This document shows, piece after piece, positions 61,069-64,000 of a stretch of 64,000 nt of DNA. Source of the DNA: Candidatus Fukatsuia endosymbiont of Tuberolachnus salignus (GTDB lineage Bacteria; Pseudomonadota; Gammaproteobacteria; Enterobacterales; Enterobacteriaceae). Location of the stretch: positions 806,001-870,000 of the forward strand of contig NZ_OZ034983.1 of NCBI RefSeq assembly GCF_964030845.1. Reading direction: 5' to 3'. Numbering within the stretch: the stretch's first letter is position 1; each line of letters starts with the position of its first letter. The notes under the pieces were generated by a model. That model was not told where the DNA came from. It made no database searches and was given only the letters and a program-made list of their open reading frames with translations. The position numbers were made by a program, and so were the translations under genes.

Positions 61069-61860
61069 ATGTCAGACCCTAATTTTGATTATCTGACCCA
61101 TAATTGTGCTGCATGGGATCAACAAGCCATAAATGAAAAAGAATGGTCACGTCCGGTAAGCAGCGACTTGATTGAGAAAGCCCGGAATGGGCAATGGCAA
61201 GTACACCTCACACCTCGCCCATTGCCTCGGGAATGGTTGGGTAATGTCAGTGGCAAACAAATTCTTTGCCTAGCTTCTGCAGGTGGTCAGCAAGCCCCTG
61301 TTTTAGCTGCAGCAGGGGCCCAAGTGACCGTCTTTGATATTTCAGACAAGCAACTTGAGCAAGATCGCCGGGTTGCACAGCGTGATACTCTCAAACTGGA
61401 AACGGTACAAGGTGACATGTGTGATCTGAGCCCCTTTTGCAATTCACGCTTTGATCTTATTTTTCACCCAATTTCCAATCTCTATGTCCCAGATGTTCGC
61501 TCTGTATGGAAGGAATGCTACCGTGTTTTGAAGACGGGCGGTGCTTTACTTGCCAGTTTCTATAATCCTGTAGTGTTTATTGGTGATCGCGACCCAGTTT
61601 ATGCTGAAAAGGGAATTATTCGACCACGGTATACACTCCCTTATTCAGATCTTAAAGACCTTGATCAAGCCATGCTCAATAAAAAATGCGAGTGTGGCGA
61701 AACCGTTGTGTTCGGACATACATTGACGGATTTGATCGGTGGCCAACTTGAGGCAGGGTTCAGCATCGACGGATTTTATGAAGACAAACAACCTAATCCT
61801 CGCTTTTTAGTGGATAAGTTCATGCCAACTTTTTTGGCTACGCGAGCCGTTAAACGATAG
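61069..61860 (+). CDS. Class I SAM-dependent methyltransferase
   Basis: The 263 residues include motif I ILCLASAGGQQAPVLAAAG near residue 65, acidic VTVFDISDKQLEQD (motif post-I), VQGDMCDLSPF and FDLIFHPISNLYVPDV, then CYRVLKTGGALLASF. The sequence resembles stand-alone small-molecule or rRNA-modifying methyltransferases; the substrate is not predictable. AAGAGAG precedes the ATG. It forms a likely two-gene unit with the acetyltransferase. Confidence 0.82.
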   Translation: MSDPNFDYLTHNCAAWDQQAINEKEWSRPVSSDLIEKARNGQWQVHLTPRPLPREWLGNVSGKQILCLASAGGQQAPVLAAAGAQVTVFDISDKQLEQDRRVAQRDTLKLETVQGDMCDLSPFCNSRFDLIFHPISNLYVPDVRSVWKECYRVLKTGGALLASFYNPVVFIGDRDPVYAEKGIIRPRYTLPYSDLKDLDQAMLNKKCECGETVVFGHTLTDLIGGQLEAGFSIDGFYEDKQPNPRFLVDKFMPTFLATRAVKR

Positions 61861-61998
61861 AAAATTTTGTTTCTTTGGTATGCCAATATTCTGATCCAAT
61901 AAATTTGGACACTAAAAAAGGCAAACACTTTCCTGTAAAAACAAGGTATCAGAAGGTGTCTGCAGAAGAATCTAACACGAATTTCGCACTGAGCTAGC

Positions 61999-62078
61999 GG
62001 TTGAACGCCAAAACAGCGCTGACCCCGCGTAGAATACCTGTGGTTTCGCGGCATATCTTTTGCGAAATCGCTTTCATC
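61999..62078 (-). pseudogene. IS630-family transposase fragment
   Basis: The minus strand reads DESDFAKDMPRNH, STRGQRCFGVQ, the first-Asp region of the same IS630 family as 59481-59807. Only about 26 codons remain. The right border falls in GATGAAAGCG, exactly where an IS3-type fragment begins in another frame. Confidence 0.65.
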
Positions 62079-62402
62079 ATATCACTGGCATTATCCGCAC
62101 TTTCTTCGGCATAAACCTGCCAACCCACAATCTTACGGCTAAAAATATCAAGGAAAACTTAGAGGTAAAAATAAATACTGTTCTTTAATACAGCTGGGTA
62201 AATAGCTGATGTCCCAACTGTACAGCTGATTGGGCGAGTTAGCACAGAGTGCCCGGGGTTTACGATTTGCTTTGGTCGGGCGTGACATTAGACCACTACA
62301 TTCGTCGTAACAATTGTATGCCGGATTAAGTGAATAAAAGCGCTTTAATTTCAACATTTCTGGTATCAAGTTGTGCAACAAAATCCTTGATACAATAACC
62401 AT
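62071..62402 (-). pseudogene. IS3-family transposase (OrfB) fragment
   Basis: Frames on the minus strand read GLMSRPTKANRKPRALCANSPNQLYSWDISYLPS, CIKEQYLF and, after a shift, FLDIFSRKIVGWQVYAEESADNASDMMKAIS. This is the IS3 integrase core with the first Asp in WDISYLP and second-strand motifs. It is frameshifted and 3'-truncated into the IS630 fragment. Confidence 0.75.
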
Positions 62403-62455
62403 TACCTATCAGAATAGCTTCTAAATCATCTAGTTAGCGCGGTAATACTGATTCC

Positions 62456-64000
62456 TCATTTGTCTTGCTTGCGTAGCAGTAAGATAAAGTATGGTACTCC
62501 AATCAAAGTTGCAAGCAACCCTGCAGGGATTTGGTATGGGAACATCACCATACGACCACTCCAGTCGGCAAACATCATTAGAACACCACCGATTAAAGCG
62601 GCTATCGTCAGTTGTGGCATCGCACGTTTAAAGCCTAACAACCGTGCCATATGTGGAGCCATCAGGCCAACAAAACTTAGTGGACCCGTCATTAGTGTAG
62701 CGGCAGCGGTCAGAGACGAAGCAATCAGCAGAATAATAATACGTGACTGTGCCAGCGCCATACCAACGGCTTTTGCCGTAACCGTACCCAACGGTAATAG
62801 TACCAGCCAACGACGGCATAACGGTGTTGTTGCAATCAGGATCACTGCCAAGATTAGGGTGCGCCACGCCTGTGCCGCACTTACGTTGTAAGTCGAACCC
62901 GCTAGCCAAGCCAGTAGTATCCCCGTTCGTGGATCACCGCTGGCCAATATCATCACCACCAGCGTAGTAAATACAGTGCTCACCGCAATCCCTGCCAGTA
63001 ACATACGTTGTGCAGAAAAACCGTTACGTCGTCCCGCAACGACCATGACCAACAACAACGTCAATGCCGCACCAATACTTCCTGCAGGTAAAAACCAGAC
63101 AATAGTATTCTCTGAAACCAACATCATGAGTACCAGTACACCAAGTGCAGCACCAGAACTAATCCCCAACACTTCGGGACTTGCCATCGGGTTGATGGTA
63201 AGTTTTTGGATCAGGCTACCTGCGACTCCCAGCATCATACCTGCCGCCAATGCGGCAATAACTCTCGGTAAACGCCAGGGCAACAGTTCCTGAATTTGTT
63301 TACCCTGTGCCCAAAACCAGCCGTTACTGCCACGTCCAAACAGCAACGCTACCACGAAGGTTAAAACCAATATCGCTATGCCAATTGTTATCCAGGAGAA
63401 TACATGGTTGTGCCCTTTCGCCACGTAATAGCCCTGACGTACGGTGGGTAAATTAGCATTGGTAAGCAGCTTGGGTAGAAATAATAACAGTACTGGCGCT
63501 CCGACCAAAGCGGTAGCGGAACCTGTTGGAATGTCGTGCCAAACATGAGCCAACGACTGAACGACTTGATCAGTCAGCCAAAGCAGTAGTGCCCCGATCA
63601 ATGGAGCTAGTACTATGCGTTGTGTCAAACGGCGAGCACCACAGATACGTGCCAGTAAGGGTGAAAACAAACCGATAAAACCGATCACACCGACAGCATT
63701 GACTATCTCCGAACTGATAAGTACCGCCAGTGCCAGTGCTGCCAAACGGGCACACTTAAGTCTTAACCCCAAATTTTTAGCTATGCCGTCGTCTATACCG
63801 AGCAGCGTCAGAGGACGGATCAACAATGCCGATAGGATCAGGGCCACCAGCAATAGGAAGATCAGTCCAGTCACATTGTGCCAATCATGCTGGTTCAGTG
63901 CACCACTGGCCCAGACGAACATACTTTGCAACTTTTCATGGTTGAATAATGCTATCAGCGAGTTGAGCGCACCGCAGTACAGTCCCATTACCAGACCTGC
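62456..64000 (-). CDS. fhuB: Fe(3+)-hydroxamate ABC permease FhuB, 5' end off window
   Basis: FhuB is the double-length FecCD-family permease that moves ferric hydroxamates across the inner membrane with FhuC and FhuD. At least 514 residues are present (E. coli FhuB 660), so roughly the first 140 lie beyond the right edge, reading in from Ala-Gly-Leu-Val before MGLYCGALNS. Two homologous halves are visible, each with a conserved block (GFIGLFSPLLARICG and SFVGLMAPHMARLLG) and many membrane helices. The frame is intact to the stop at 62456. Confidence 0.93.
   Translation of the reverse strand, partial: AGLVMGLYCGALNSLIALFNHEKLQSMFVWASGALNQHDWHNVTGLIFLLLVALILSALLIRPLTLLGIDDGIAKNLGLRLKCARLAALALAVLISSEIVNAVGVIGFIGLFSPLLARICGARRLTQRIVLAPLIGALLLWLTDQVVQSLAHVWHDIPTGSATALVGAPVLLLFLPKLLTNANLPTVRQGYYVAKGHNHVFSWITIGIAILVLTFVVALLFGRGSNGWFWAQGKQIQELLPWRLPRVIAALAAGMMLGVAGSLIQKLTINPMASPEVLGISSGAALGVLVLMMLVSENTIVWFLPAGSIGAALTLLLVMVVAGRRNGFSAQRMLLAGIAVSTVFTTLVVMILASGDPRTGILLAWLAGSTYNVSAAQAWRTLILAVILIATTPLCRRWLVLLPLGTVTAKAVGMALAQSRIIILLIASSLTAAATLMTGPLSFVGLMAPHMARLLGFKRAMPQLTIAALIGGVLMMFADWSGRMVMFPYQIPAGLLATLIGVPYFILLLRKQDK

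Noticed and set aside
1..64000. CRISPR arrays and rRNA/tRNA genes
   Set aside because: No regularly spaced direct repeats of CRISPR type and no cloverleaf or rRNA sequence recognised by eye; the repeated units found are MITE-like elements or short tandem repeats.

Overview
The window looks like a chromosomal segment of a host-associated, degenerating gammaproteobacterium of the order Enterobacterales. Nearly all core proteins (CydDC, the MraZ-to-LpxC division/cell-wall cluster, SecA, BioABCDF, HslVU, SrmB, FhuB) read as close relatives of Yersinia/Serratia/Escherichia proteins. Gene order is only locally conserved, intergenic DNA is AT-rich, and there are many transposase fragments, two families of short inverted-repeat elements and several disrupted genes. 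This resembles facultative insect symbionts of the Regiella/Hamiltonella type. The genus is an inference; no rRNA gene lies in the window.

Layout. 1-3645: the 3' end of trxB, then cydD-cydC. 4005-4910: yfcH. 5046-6895: three decayed transposases. 6958-8842: sfsB (Ner-like), a divergent Mu-repressor-like gene, and ispB. 9138-9806: rplU-rpmA with a terminator. 9831-12605 (minus strand): ftsN-hslV-hslU. 12967-31499: promoter, MraZ boxes and the complete mraZ-rsmH-ftsL-ftsI-murE-murF-mraY-murD-ftsW-murG-murC-ddlB-ftsQ-ftsA-ftsZ-lpxC cluster. 31500-34969: a DUF721 gene and secA, with no secM between them. 35200-41245: yhjD, then the biotin genes bioDCFB (minus) and bioA (plus) around a BirA-type operator. 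41785-53110: the late part of a lateral (Flag-2) flagellar locus (lafU, T, S, F, E, D, C, B, A, then lafZ with a partner gene, lafW and a truncated flgL). Its sigma factor is frameshifted and flgL is cut by an IS256 element. 53111-62402: an insertion-sequence graveyard (IS256, IS630, IS982, IS5, IS481/IS3, phage integrase fragments) that surrounds an S66 LD-carboxypeptidase, srmB and a GNAT-methyltransferase gene pair. 62456-64000: most of fhuB, running off the right edge.

How it fits together. The cell-wall and division cluster is intact and tightly packed; overlaps such as ftsI/murE, murE/murF, murF/mraY and murD/ftsW are kept. Biotin synthesis from pimeloyl-ACP methyl ester looks complete apart from bioH, which is not expected here. 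The lateral flagellum probably cannot be switched on in the normal way, because its own sigma factor is broken.

Most notable observations. (1) HslV carries a C-terminal tail of about 37 residues that is plainly a diverged copy of an internal piece of ribosomal protein L21 (rplU), encoded 2 kb away. (2) Two families of small inverted-repeat elements (A, ends AGAACCTATTC; B, ends TAGACTTCTTG) sit at gene ends and have supplied the stop codons or last residues of ftsW, rsmH and bioD. (3) A nine-base tandem repeat lies over the start codon of the S66 peptidase.
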